Below, piece after piece: positions 52,775 to 60,213 of a DNA stretch of 64,000 nt. The stretch is from NCBI GenBank assembly GCA_025966135.1, contig JAOPVP010000055.1:42165-106164 (forward strand), read 5' to 3'. The notes below the pieces were generated by a model. The model was not told where the DNA came from. It did no database searches and saw only the letters and a program-made list of their open reading frames with translations. The stretch comes from Frankiales bacterium. GTDB taxonomy: Bacteria; Actinomycetota; Actinomycetes; Mycobacteriales; SCTD01. Numbering within the stretch: position 1 is the first letter of the stretch; each line of letters begins with the position of its first letter. A program made the position numbers and the translations under genes.

Positions 52775-53518
52775 ATGTCCCGTCGCCTCGCTCTCGTCCT
52801 GGGAGCTCTGGCGCTGCTGGGAGCCTTGCTCCCCGTCCTGACGCCCGCCAGCTCGTCCCCCACGGCCATCTCGGCGTTCACCGAGGCGGACCCGGTGGTC
52901 GCCGGTACGGCGCGCGCTGTCGCCGGCAGCCCGTACCGGTTCGCGACCGTCCTGAGCGGCAAGCCGGTGCGGTGGAACCCGTGCGCCCCGATCCACTGGC
53001 AGTTCCGGGCCGCCGGCGCCCCCAAGAACGGACGGGCCGTCGTCAACGCGGCCGTCGCCCGGATCGCCAAGGTCACCGGGACCCGCTGGGTCTTCGACGG
53101 CGTGGTCCGGAGCGCGCCGAGCACAGCCTGGCTGCCGCGCAGCACGAGCGGCATCCGCCCGGTTCTCATCGGCTGGACTGACGCCGCACACAGCGACCTG
53201 CTCCGTGGGAAACCCGCGCGGGTCCTGGGAGTCACCCGTACCGCGTGGTTCGGCTGGAGGAGCAACGGTGTCTCGGTGGGCTCCATCCGCGCCGCGGTCA
53301 TCGCCCTGGACCGCACCGACCGGCTGCCGTCCAACGGGCCGGTGTCATGGAAGACCGTTCTCCTGCACGAACTCACCCACGCCATGGGACTCGACCACGC
53401 CGGGAGCTCGCGTGAGCTGATGTACCCGGTGCTGCAATACGGTCTGCGCGACCTGCAGCCCGGTGACCTCCAGGGACTGACCAAGGTCGGGCGACGCGCG
53501 GGTTGCGTCAAGCTCTAG
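52775..53518 (+). CDS. Secreted metzincin metalloprotease (matrixin-like)
   Basis: The protein has 247 residues from ATG 52775. A signal peptide covers 1-26. The zinc motif [11 protein letters not shown] (HExxHxxGxxH) lies near 198-208 and is followed by the Met-turn in ELMYPV (about 214-219). A Cys near the N-terminus of the mature protein (WNPCAPIHW) and one at the C-terminus (GCVKL) could pair or form a cysteine switch. It should be an extracellular protease. An in-frame GTG at 52745 is an alternative start; neither has a clear ribosome site. Confidence 0.85.
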   Translation: MSRRLALVLGALALLGALLPVLTPASSSPTAISAFTEADPVVAGTARAVAGSPYRFATVLSGKPVRWNPCAPIHWQFRAAGAPKNGRAVVNAAVARIAKVTGTRWVFDGVVRSAPSTAWLPRSTSGIRPVLIGWTDAAHSDLLRGKPARVLGVTRTAWFGWRSNGVSVGSIRAAVIALDRTDRLPSNGPVSWKTVLLHELTHAMGLDHAGSSRELMYPVLQYGLRDLQPGDLQGLTKVGRRAGCVKL

Positions 53519-54234
53519 AACGGCGGCCAGGGGATCGCCGGCCAGTCCTCGGACGGCTCGGGGTGCACACCGACGAGCAGCAACCGGTCGACGCGGTCCA
53601 CCGTCCGACGTACCTCCCGGCGGGTGAGCAGCTCACGCAGGCTGACCGCGAGATCGCCCTCCAGCTCGGCACGCAGTCGCGACAGGACGTCGACGGCCTC
53701 CTCGCTCAACGGCAGGCCCCGCCACTGCCACAGCAGGGTCCGGAGCTTGTCCTCGGCGGAGAAGCAGACGCCGTGGTCCACACCCTGGACACGGCCGTCA
53801 GGGGTGGGAAGCAGGTGGCCGCCCTTGCGGTCGGCGTTGTTGACCACCGCGTCGAGCACGGCCATCCGGCGCAGGTCAGGGTGGTCGCTGCGGGCCAGCG
53901 CCTGGAGGTCGACGGTCTCGTCGGTCTCCACCCACAGCTGGCACATCCCGGGGCCGAACGGCCCGTCCCGCAGCACGGTCGGCGGCACGATCTGCCAGCC
54001 GGTGGCCGCGCTCACCAGGTACGTGGCGACCTCACGACCGGCCAGTGTCCCGTCCGGGAAGTCCCACAGCGGACGCTCACCGCGAACCGGCTTGTAGACG
54101 CAGGTGCGGGTGATCCCATCGAGGGTGCTCGTGCAGTAGAGCGTCGCGTTGCTGGCATCGAGCAGCCGCCCCTCGACGGAGAGCTCTCCCTCACGGAGCA
54201 GTCTCAGGGCGTCGGCGAGATCGATCTCGGTCAG
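53515..54234 (-). CDS. SCO1664 family protein, with a probable CTG start
   Basis: The protein has 239 residues if it starts at CTG 54234. The region upstream of the first conventional start (GTG 54015) is clearly coding: it includes the family blocks DASNATLYC and RPLWDFPDGTLAGREVA. The frame has no ATG, GTG or TTG before that point and closes at a stop about 30 nt above. CTG 54234 overlaps the stop of the DUF3090 gene in the form CTGA, equal to the usual ATGA coupling. The C-terminal half (VDHGVCFSAEDKLRTLLW) resembles protein-kinase-like/PI3K-type folds. The function is unknown; it always travels with DUF3090. Confidence 0.85.
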   Translation of the reverse strand: MTEIDLADALRLLREGELSVEGRLLDASNATLYCTSTLDGITRTCVYKPVRGERPLWDFPDGTLAGREVATYLVSAATGWQIVPPTVLRDGPFGPGMCQLWVETDETVDLQALARSDHPDLRRMAVLDAVVNNADRKGGHLLPTPDGRVQGVDHGVCFSAEDKLRTLLWQWRGLPLSEEAVDVLSRLRAELEGDLAVSLRELLTRREVRRTVDRVDRLLLVGVHPEPSEDWPAIPWPPF

Positions 54235-54788
54235 CGCCGGTGGCCGTTCTGGCGGGGGCAGATGTGGCCTTCAGGATCCAGCGGGAGGCTGCACAGCGGG
54301 CACGGTGGCCGGCCGGCGGCTACCACCCGCAGGGCCCGGGAGATGAACGCGCGGGCCATGTCCGCGGTGAGGCGGACCCGGAGGACGTCCGGTCCCTCCT
54401 CCACGTCGCTGAGCGGCTCCACGACGGCCTGGTCGTCGTCCTCGGGCTGAGCCAGGGCCTCCACGAGGCAGCGCTCACCGTCGGTCTCCCAGGCAAGGCC
54501 CATCGTGCCGACGCGGAACTCCTCCTCCACCGGCGCGTCCAACGGCGCGGTGTCCTCGAGCTCGCGCGGAGCCATCACCGGGATGTCGGTGTCGGTGGAC
54601 CTGCGGACCGTGTCGAGCAGCTCTTCGAGGCGGTCGGCCAGCACCTGGACCTGGACCTTCTCGAGGGCCACGCTCACGGTGCGCCCCCCGCCGGAGGCCT
54701 GCAGGTAGAAGGTCCGGTCTCCGGGCTGGCCGACGGTGCCCGCCACGAAGCGATCGGGTGGGTCGAAGAGGAACACCTGACGTGGCAC
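54231..54788 (-). CDS. DUF3090 family protein
   Basis: The protein has 185 residues. The N-terminus PRQVFLFDPPDRFVAGTVG is the family hallmark. The C-terminus carries a CPLCSLPLDPEGHICPRQNGH zinc-knuckle-like tail (CxxC...C). Function unknown. It is conserved in actinobacteria with the SCO1664-family gene downstream and a histidine phosphatase upstream. Here the phosphatase is separated by a divergent two-gene block. The GTG at 54788 is supported by TAGGCT at 7 nt. Confidence 0.88.
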   Translation of the reverse strand: MPRQVFLFDPPDRFVAGTVGQPGDRTFYLQASGGGRTVSVALEKVQVQVLADRLEELLDTVRRSTDTDIPVMAPRELEDTAPLDAPVEEEFRVGTMGLAWETDGERCLVEALAQPEDDDQAVVEPLSDVEEGPDVLRVRLTADMARAFISRALRVVAAGRPPCPLCSLPLDPEGHICPRQNGHRR

Positions 54789-54795
54789 GTGACGA

Positions 54796-54801
54796 AGCCT
54801 A
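54796..54801 (-). promoter_or_regulatory. -10 hexamer of the DUF3090 gene (leaderless)
   Basis: TAGGCT on the minus strand ends 7 nt before the GTG at 54788. Confidence 0.45.
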
Positions 54802-54901
54802 ATGGGGTCCGTACCGCCTCCCTGTTCCCACGGCCTGCGCAGCGTCGCGTGGTTCCAGGTGCTCGCGACGAAGGATGACGCCGTCCGTTGCGCAATGCGT
54901 A

Positions 54902-54916
54902 AGCCTAGGCTAACGT
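54902..54916 (+). promoter_or_regulatory. Promoter and probable operator of the arsR-type gene
   Basis: TAACGT (54911-54916) ends 7 nt before the GTG at 54924 and serves as -10. It abuts the perfect palindrome AGCCTAGGCT (54902-54911). A palindrome on the -10 is the usual place for an autorepressor. Confidence 0.45.
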
Positions 54917-54923
54917 GTCTCGG

Positions 54924-55247
54924 GTGGCCGACGCCCTCTCCGCAGCAGCCGAGCCGACCCGGCGACGTCTGCTGCAGTTGCTGGCGACAGGTCCGCGGAC
55001 GGTCAGCGAGCTGGCCGAGCAGTTCACGGTGACCCGGCCGGCGATCTCCCAGCACCTTGCGGTGCTGACCGACGCCGGTCTGGTGACCGCCCGCAAGGAC
55101 GGTCGGCAGCGCTTCTACAGCGTCGTACCCGCAGGCATCACCCAGTTGCGCGCCGAGATCGACCGCTTCTGGAGCACCGAGCTCGACCTCTTGGTGGACG
55201 ACGCCACCAAGAGGGCCACCACGCAACCCGAGGAGCATCGCTCATGA
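54924..55247 (+). CDS. ArsR family transcriptional regulator
   Basis: The protein has 107 residues. Winged HTH with ADALSAAAEPTRRRLLQLLAT, TVSELAEQF and the recognition helix TRPAISQHLAVLTDAGLV. No metal-binding CVC motif is present, so it is probably of the group that controls SRPBCC genes. It overlaps that gene by 4 nt (ATGA). GTG 54924 is preferred over GTG 54915 because of the -10 spacing. Confidence 0.88.
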   Translation: MADALSAAAEPTRRRLLQLLATGPRTVSELAEQFTVTRPAISQHLAVLTDAGLVTARKDGRQRFYSVVPAGITQLRAEIDRFWSTELDLLVDDATKRATTQPEEHRS

Positions 55248-56206
55248 CTGTGGAGAAGACCGCACTGCTGCCCGTCTCTGCCGATGAGGCCTTCGCGCTC
55301 ATCACCCAGCCCGACCGCCTCCGACGGTGGCTCGCCGTCTCCGCCCGCGTCGACCTGCGCGCGGGCGGACAGTTCCGCTGGACCCTCACCCCCACGGCCG
55401 TCGCGGCCGGGACGGTCATCGAGGTCGACCCCGGCCGGCGGATCGTGCTCGGCTTCGGCTGGGAACACTCGACCGAACCCCGCACGGACACGGTGACGAT
55501 CACGATCGAGCCCGCCGAAGGTGGCACCCTCGTGCGCTTCGTCCATGAGGGTCTGCCCGAGGACCAGGTCGAGGGCCACCTCGAGGGCTGGACCCACTTC
55601 TTCGAGCGGCTCGAGCGCGCCGCCGTCACCGGCGACGCGGGTCCCGACGAGTGGGCGTACGCGCCGGCGGACCTCAACCCACTCACCTCTGCCAACGCCA
55701 CGCTCGCCGTGCTGCAGCACGTGCTGCGCGGCATCGGCGAGGACGACCTCAGCGCGTCGACGCCGTGCACCGAGTTCACGGTGGGTCAGCTCGAGGCGCA
55801 CCTGCTGGGTTCGCTGAACTCGCTGACCAGCCTTGCCGGCAGCACGCTCGTGCCCACCTCAGTCGGTGACCTCGAGTCGCGGATCGCCGACGCCGCGCAG
55901 CAGGCGGTCGAGACCTGGATGGAGCGAGGCCTCGAGGGCACGGTGCAGGCCGGACCGCAGGAGCTGCCGGCGACCATCGCAGCGAGCATCCTGTCGGTGG
56001 AGTTCCTCGTGCACGCGTGGGACTTCGCATCAGCCACGGGGCAGAAGGTGGGTGTGTCCGACGAGGTTGCCAGCTACGTCCTCGGCCTCGCCGAGCAGAT
56101 CGTCACGCCCGAGTTGCGCGAGCGCGCGGGCTTTGACCCCGCGATCCCGATCAGCGGGGATGCACCTGCGCTGGACCGCCTCGTCGCGTTCTCAGGCCGC
56201 GCGTAG
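55244..56206 (+). CDS. Fusion of a SRPBCC (AHSA1-like) domain and a TIGR03086/mycothiol-dependent maleylpyruvate-isomerase-like domain
   Basis: The protein has 320 residues. Residues 1-130 form a SRPBCC domain (VSADEAFALITQPDRLRRWLA, GGQFRW, HEGLP, GWTHFFERL). Residues 150-318 form a DinB-like helical domain of the TIGR03086 type (LQHVLRGIGEDDLSASTPCTEFTVGQLEAHLLGS, then FLVHAWDFA). The two are usually separate genes. The SRPBCC pocket binds a hydrophobic ligand; the second domain may use mycothiol. The ArsR partner implies ligand-induced expression. It is the second gene of a two-gene unit. Confidence 0.85.
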   Translation: MTVEKTALLPVSADEAFALITQPDRLRRWLAVSARVDLRAGGQFRWTLTPTAVAAGTVIEVDPGRRIVLGFGWEHSTEPRTDTVTITIEPAEGGTLVRFVHEGLPEDQVEGHLEGWTHFFERLERAAVTGDAGPDEWAYAPADLNPLTSANATLAVLQHVLRGIGEDDLSASTPCTEFTVGQLEAHLLGSLNSLTSLAGSTLVPTSVGDLESRIADAAQQAVETWMERGLEGTVQAGPQELPATIAASILSVEFLVHAWDFASATGQKVGVSDEVASYVLGLAEQIVTPELRERAGFDPAIPISGDAPALDRLVAFSGRA

Positions 56207-56264
56207 ACGCGCTGCACCAGTGGGCCTTCGCCGCCCTGACGGCCTCCCCCCGAGGCCCGCACCT

Positions 56265-56966
56265 CTAGGCGTCCGCGCCCGCGCCGCCACCCACGACGGC
56301 GTCGGCCTCAGACCGCTTGGTACGGCGACCCTTCTTGGCCGGCGCCGGGAGCAGGTCGGCCACTCCTCCGCCAGTGTCATTGACCCGCACCACGAACGGC
56401 CGCTGCTCGGTGTAGCGGATGATCGTCACCGAGCACGGGTCGATCATGATCCGCTGGAACTGGTCGAGGTGCAGGCCGAGGGCGTCGGCAACGACCGCCT
56501 TGATGACGTCGCCGTGGGAGCACGCCAACCACGTGGCGTCCGGGCCGAGGCGGGCGTTCCAGTCGCGTACCGCGGCGACTGCGCGGTTCTGCGTCTCCCG
56601 AAGCGGCTCCCCGTCGGGACCGGGGAAGACGACAGCGCTGGGGTGGCTCTGGACCACCTTCCACAGCGGGTCCTTCGCCAGCTCCTTGAGCGGCCGGCCG
56701 GTCCAGTCGCCGTACCTGCATTCCCCCAGCCGCTCGTCGACCTGCAACTCCTGGTCGCGACCCTCGGCGATGACTGCGGTGGTGTCCAGACAGCGGTCGA
56801 GCGGGCTGCTGACCAGGGCGTTGAACCGGACGGGGCGCAGTCGCTCGGCGACCGCCTCGGCCTGCTTCTGACCGCGCTCATCGAGGTGCAGACCCGGGGT
56901 CCAGCCGGCGAGCACCGGCCCGGTCAGGCGGGTGAGGCCATGCCGAACGAGCACCACCGTGGTCAT
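56265..56966 (-). CDS. Histidine phosphatase family protein (MSMEG_4193 type)
   Basis: The protein has 233 residues. The catalytic RHG is at residues 8-10 (VLVRHGLTRLT). The second active-site His is in CSHGDVIKAV (about 149-158), with Arg in SSPLDRC. The C-terminal 30 residues are a basic, Ala-rich tail. In actinobacteria this gene normally precedes DUF3090 and SCO1664. It has TAGGGT 6 nt before the ATG. Confidence 0.92.
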   Translation of the reverse strand: MTTVVLVRHGLTRLTGPVLAGWTPGLHLDERGQKQAEAVAERLRPVRFNALVSSPLDRCLDTTAVIAEGRDQELQVDERLGECRYGDWTGRPLKELAKDPLWKVVQSHPSAVVFPGPDGEPLRETQNRAVAAVRDWNARLGPDATWLACSHGDVIKAVVADALGLHLDQFQRIMIDPCSVTIIRYTEQRPFVVRVNDTGGGVADLLPAPAKKGRRTKRSEADAVVGGGAGADA

Positions 56967-56972
56967 CGCACG

Positions 56973-56978
56973 ACCCTA
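56973..56978 (-). promoter_or_regulatory. -10 hexamer of the histidine phosphatase gene (leaderless)
   Basis: TAGGGT on the minus strand ends 6 nt before the ATG at 56966. Confidence 0.5.
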
Positions 56979-56986
56979 ACCGGCGC

Positions 56987-57631
56987 TCATCGCAGGATGT
57001 TGACGGCGCGCGCCGCGACGAGCCCGACGGTGAGGAGCGACAGCAGCGACTGCAGCCCCATCATCAGCTTGGCCCTGGGCGTGAGCGGCATCGTGTCGGT
57101 CGGGCTGAAGGCCGTGGCTGCCGTGAGGGACACGAACAGGTAGTCCACGAAGACCGGCTTCCACTCCCGGGGTGCGGCGTGCTGGGCGTCGCCGTCCTGC
57201 GGAAACCACAGGTCCGGGTGCTCAGGCGCCGGCCGTGCCCCGCCGCGACCCAGCGGCCCGCCACGGTCGAGCTCCCAGTACGCCAGCCCGAAGACGATGA
57301 CGTTGGTGAGCCAGACTCCGGTCGCCGCCGAGAGCAGGGCCTTCCCCGTGCCCCCTCCCCCGTTGACCAGCTCGTTCACCAGGGCCACGAGGGAGGCCGC
57401 GTTGGCGAGCGCGACGACGGCGATCAGGACGATGGACAGCAGCCGCAGGTCCTTGGACTCCACGGTGACCCGGTTCGGGTCGGCGGCGAGCAGGCCCACG
57501 AGGAGCAGCGCTTCGATGCCCGGCAGCAGGAAGCGCGGACCTGGGACCAGCTGCTCGCTGAGCAGTGCCTGTGAGGCGATCGCGGCCGCGAGGGCCATCG
57601 AGGCCGGCAGCCGGGACTCGCCGCGCCTCAC
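56987..57631 (-). CDS. Membrane protein, DUF1345-like with a degenerate channel-type pore segment
   Basis: The protein has 214 residues with four hydrophobic regions (about 12-48, 56-80, 92-112, 150-210). The last unit (DYLFVSLTAATAFSPTDTMP, then LTPRAKLMMGLQSLLSLL) has the layout of a two-helix potassium channel, but the selectivity sequence TVGYGD is absent. GTG 57631 overlaps the corA stop in a GTGA junction. A role in ion homeostasis together with the CorA-like protein is inference. Confidence 0.75.
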   Translation of the reverse strand: MRRGESRLPASMALAAAIASQALLSEQLVPGPRFLLPGIEALLLVGLLAADPNRVTVESKDLRLLSIVLIAVVALANAASLVALVNELVNGGGGTGKALLSAATGVWLTNVIVFGLAYWELDRGGPLGRGGARPAPEHPDLWFPQDGDAQHAAPREWKPVFVDYLFVSLTAATAFSPTDTMPLTPRAKLMMGLQSLLSLLTVGLVAARAVNILR

Positions 57632-58641
57632 AGCCAGCCGCGGCGCTTGAACGCGATGTACAGCGCGCCGCTGATCCCGAGCAGGAGCGCCAAGGACGTG
57701 TAGAAACCCCACGTCTGCTGGAAGCCGGGGTAGGGCACGTTCTGTCCGTAGAACCCGGTGACGGCGGTCGTGACGGCCAGGATCGCTGCCCAGGACGTGA
57801 GCTTGCGCATCGTCTCGTTGAGGCGGTTCCCCTGCAGGGTCAGGTTGGTCTCCAAGATGGTGGAGATCAGGTCACGCAGCGACTCGGTCCACTCGGTGGC
57901 GCGCAGCACGTGGTCGTAGACGTCCTGGTAGTAGGGCTGCATCGTCTCGTCCACGACCTCGAGGTCCCGGCGCAGCAGGGAGTTCACGACCTCGCGCATC
58001 GGCAGCACGACCCGGCGCAGCAGGACGAGGGACTTGCGGACCTCGAAGCTGCGGCGCTGCAGCTCCCGGGACCGGGGCTCCTCGTCGAACAGCACGTCCT
58101 CGAGTGCCTCGAGCTGCTCGTCGATCGCCTGCACGGCCTGGAAGTGGCCGTCGACGAGCAGGTCCAGCAGCCCGTGCAGCAGGTACGGGACGCCGGAGCT
58201 GGCCAGCTTCTTGTCGCTGTCCCAGCGCTCGAGGAGTGGCTCCACCTCCAGCCCCTCGCTCTTGCGGATTGTGACGAGCGCACGCGGGGTGATGAACGCG
58301 TCCACCTCGCGGACTGCCAGCTCTGCGGTCTCCTCGTTGAGCTGGGCGACGTAGGAGGCCAGGAACAGGTGGTCGCCGTACTTGTCGAGCTTCGGGCGCT
58401 GGTGCTCATGGGTCGCGTCCTCGACGGCGAGCGGGTGCAGCCCGAACTCCTCGACGAGGACGCGGAGGTCCTCCTGGCTCGGTTGCAGCAGGTCCAACCA
58501 GACGACGGTGCCCTCGACCTCGAGGTGGTCGCTGACGAGGTCGACGTCGAAGCCCTCTGCGACGAGCTTGCCGTCCCGGTAGGCGCGGGTGTGCGCGAGG
58601 CAGGTGGTTCCGTTGTTCGCCTGGCAGGCCACCCTCGTCAT
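57628..58641 (-). CDS. corA: CorA-like divalent cation transporter with a GQN signature
   Basis: The protein has 337 residues. A large N-terminal cytoplasmic funnel (1-270) precedes two C-terminal helices (about 277-298, 309-329). The pore signature is YGQNVPYPG instead of the classical YGMN. The long alpha helix before the first membrane pass (LRATEWTESLRDLISTILETNL) is as in CorA. It probably imports Mg2+ or a related ion. It is 7 nt downstream of uppP and overlaps the DUF1345-like gene. Confidence 0.88.
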   Translation of the reverse strand: MTRVACQANNGTTCLAHTRAYRDGKLVAEGFDVDLVSDHLEVEGTVVWLDLLQPSQEDLRVLVEEFGLHPLAVEDATHEHQRPKLDKYGDHLFLASYVAQLNEETAELAVREVDAFITPRALVTIRKSEGLEVEPLLERWDSDKKLASSGVPYLLHGLLDLLVDGHFQAVQAIDEQLEALEDVLFDEEPRSRELQRRSFEVRKSLVLLRRVVLPMREVVNSLLRRDLEVVDETMQPYYQDVYDHVLRATEWTESLRDLISTILETNLTLQGNRLNETMRKLTSWAAILAVTTAVTGFYGQNVPYPGFQQTWGFYTSLALLLGISGALYIAFKRRGWL

Positions 58642-58648
58642 GCAACCA

Positions 58649-59476
58649 CTACCCGTTGACCGCTACGGCAATGACGACGCCGAGGCCCACCAGGAGCCGG
58701 TACGGCACGAAGGCCGTGATCTTGTGCCCGGCCACGAAGCGCAGCAGGAAGGCGATGGAGGCGTAGCCCACGACGAAGGAGACCAGGGTCGCGACCGCTG
58801 TCGCTGTCGTGCCCGTTGTGTTGCTGGTGGCGTCCTTGAGGCCGAGGAGACCGGCTCCGAGGAGCGCTGGGATGCCGAGCAGAAACGACAGCCGGGTCGC
58901 GGACAGGCGATCGAGGCCACGGAGCAGTCCCGCCGAGATCGTGGCTCCGGACCGCGACACCCCCGGGACCAACGCGATGCACTGAGCCAGACCGATGAGC
59001 AGGCCGTCCCGGACCGTGATGGAGCGCTCCGGCCGGTCCTGCGACGCCTTCGCCTCGGCGATCACCAGGACGGCCGAGAACAGGATCAGGCCGAACGCCA
59101 CGCTGATGAGCTGCTCGTCGATGGTCTTGATGACGTTCTTGAGGGCCAGTCCGACGACGGCGATCGGCAGCGACCCGACAAGGATGGCGAGCGCGAACCG
59201 GAAGTCCTTCGTGGCCCGCCCTTCGGCGGAGGCGACGCCGCCCACGAAGGCCCGGACCAGGGCGACGATGTCCTTCAGGAAGTACAGGACGGCAGCGAAG
59301 ATGGCGCCGGACTGGATCACCGCGGTGAACCCGATGAGCGCATCCTTCTCGTTCTGCGTCTTCATCGGCAGACCCAGGAGGTGCTCGGCGATCAGCAGGT
59401 GGCCCGTGCTGGAGACCGGGAGGAACTCGGTCAGTCCCTCAACAACACCGAGGATGACCGACTGACCGATGTTCAA
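58649..59476 (-). CDS. uppP: Undecaprenyl-diphosphatase UppP (canonical copy)
   Basis: The protein has 275 residues. Catalytic motifs are complete: VEGLTEFLPVSSTGHL (Glu and His; about 11-26) and PGVSRSGAT (about 171-179). About eight membrane helices. It removes the terminal phosphate of undecaprenyl diphosphate to recycle the cell-wall carrier lipid. The start is TTG 59476, in a TTGA overlap with the upstream paralog and behind GGGAG; no ATG or GTG lies before the conserved N-terminus. Confidence 0.94.
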   Translation of the reverse strand: MNIGQSVILGVVEGLTEFLPVSSTGHLLIAEHLLGLPMKTQNEKDALIGFTAVIQSGAIFAAVLYFLKDIVALVRAFVGGVASAEGRATKDFRFALAILVGSLPIAVVGLALKNVIKTIDEQLISVAFGLILFSAVLVIAEAKASQDRPERSITVRDGLLIGLAQCIALVPGVSRSGATISAGLLRGLDRLSATRLSFLLGIPALLGAGLLGLKDATSNTTGTTATAVATLVSFVVGYASIAFLLRFVAGHKITAFVPYRLLVGLGVVIAVAVNG

Positions 59477-60213
59477 GGTTGCTCCCTGCGGCTCCGAAGC
59501 CGGGCGGCAACTGCCGTGGCCAGTCCTAGACGGTAGAGGGCAGCGGCTGACACGAACCTGCGCGACGCGCGGTTGATCGCGACTGACATTCCGAGCGCGG
59601 ACAGGGCCGCGAGTGTCGTGGGCACAGCCGGCGGTGCCGTGCGGCCCCGGATGACCGTGAGCAGCGCCGCTCCGCAGGTCACCGGCAAGGACATCAGCAT
59701 CGAGAACCGCGTGGCGTCGGCGCGGTCGACCCTGAGAGCTCTCAGGACCGTGAGGGTCGCCCCCGAGCGCGACACCCCGGGTGCGAGGGCAGCCACCTGC
59801 GCGAGCGCGGCCGCTGCGGCCTCCTTCGGCCCTACCGGCCGGTCCTGCGGCCGGCGGTCGGCCGCCCACAGCAGCGCGCCCGCGCCAGCCAGCAGAGCCG
59901 CGGTCGGACCCGGTCGGCCGAGCCGGCGCTCGACAGCATCCTGCGCGACGAGACCGGCTGCCGCTGCCGGGAGGCTCGTCAGCAGCACCAGCTTCGCCGT
60001 ACGACGGTCGAGGGCCGTGAGGTCACGGCGAAGGGCGACCGCCAGGCCGAGGCAGGACCCGGCATGCAGCGCCGCCGCGAACCTGGTGCGGTCCGCCGGC
60101 TGCTCCCAGCGCAGCAGCCACGGCAGCAGTGTCAGCTGGGCGGACGAGGAGACGGGGACGACCTCGGCGACGCCCTGGACGACGCCGAGGGTGGCCTCCT
60201 GCCAGCGGTTCAG
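59473..60213 (-). CDS. Divergent UppP paralog with a probable CTG start
   Basis: The protein has 246 residues from CTG 60213. The first motif reads VQGVAEVVPVSSSAQL: the acidic residue stays, but the His of SSTGH is Gln. The second motif APGVSRSGAT is intact. The first conventional start in frame is far inside, past this motif, and the frame is plainly coding up to the CTG. CTG overlaps the stop of the LLM gene as CTGA. It is shorter than UppP. It could be a weak phosphatase, a lipid flippase-like protein, or a regulator of its neighbour. Confidence 0.82.
   Translation of the reverse strand: MNRWQEATLGVVQGVAEVVPVSSSAQLTLLPWLLRWEQPADRTRFAAALHAGSCLGLAVALRRDLTALDRRTAKLVLLTSLPAAAAGLVAQDAVERRLGRPGPTAALLAGAGALLWAADRRPQDRPVGPKEAAAAALAQVAALAPGVSRSGATLTVLRALRVDRADATRFSMLMSLPVTCGAALLTVIRGRTAPPAVPTTLAALSALGMSVAINRASRRFVSAAALYRLGLATAVAARLRSRREQP

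Noticed and set aside
53515..54015. GTG 54015 as the start of the SCO1664-family gene
   Set aside because: It would remove 73 residues that contain conserved family blocks. The CTG at 54234 keeps them and overlaps the upstream stop.
56222..56257. Inverted repeat GGGCCT/AGGCCC between the fusion gene and the phosphatase as terminator
   Set aside because: The arms are only 6 bp with a 24-nt loop, so it is too weak to list.
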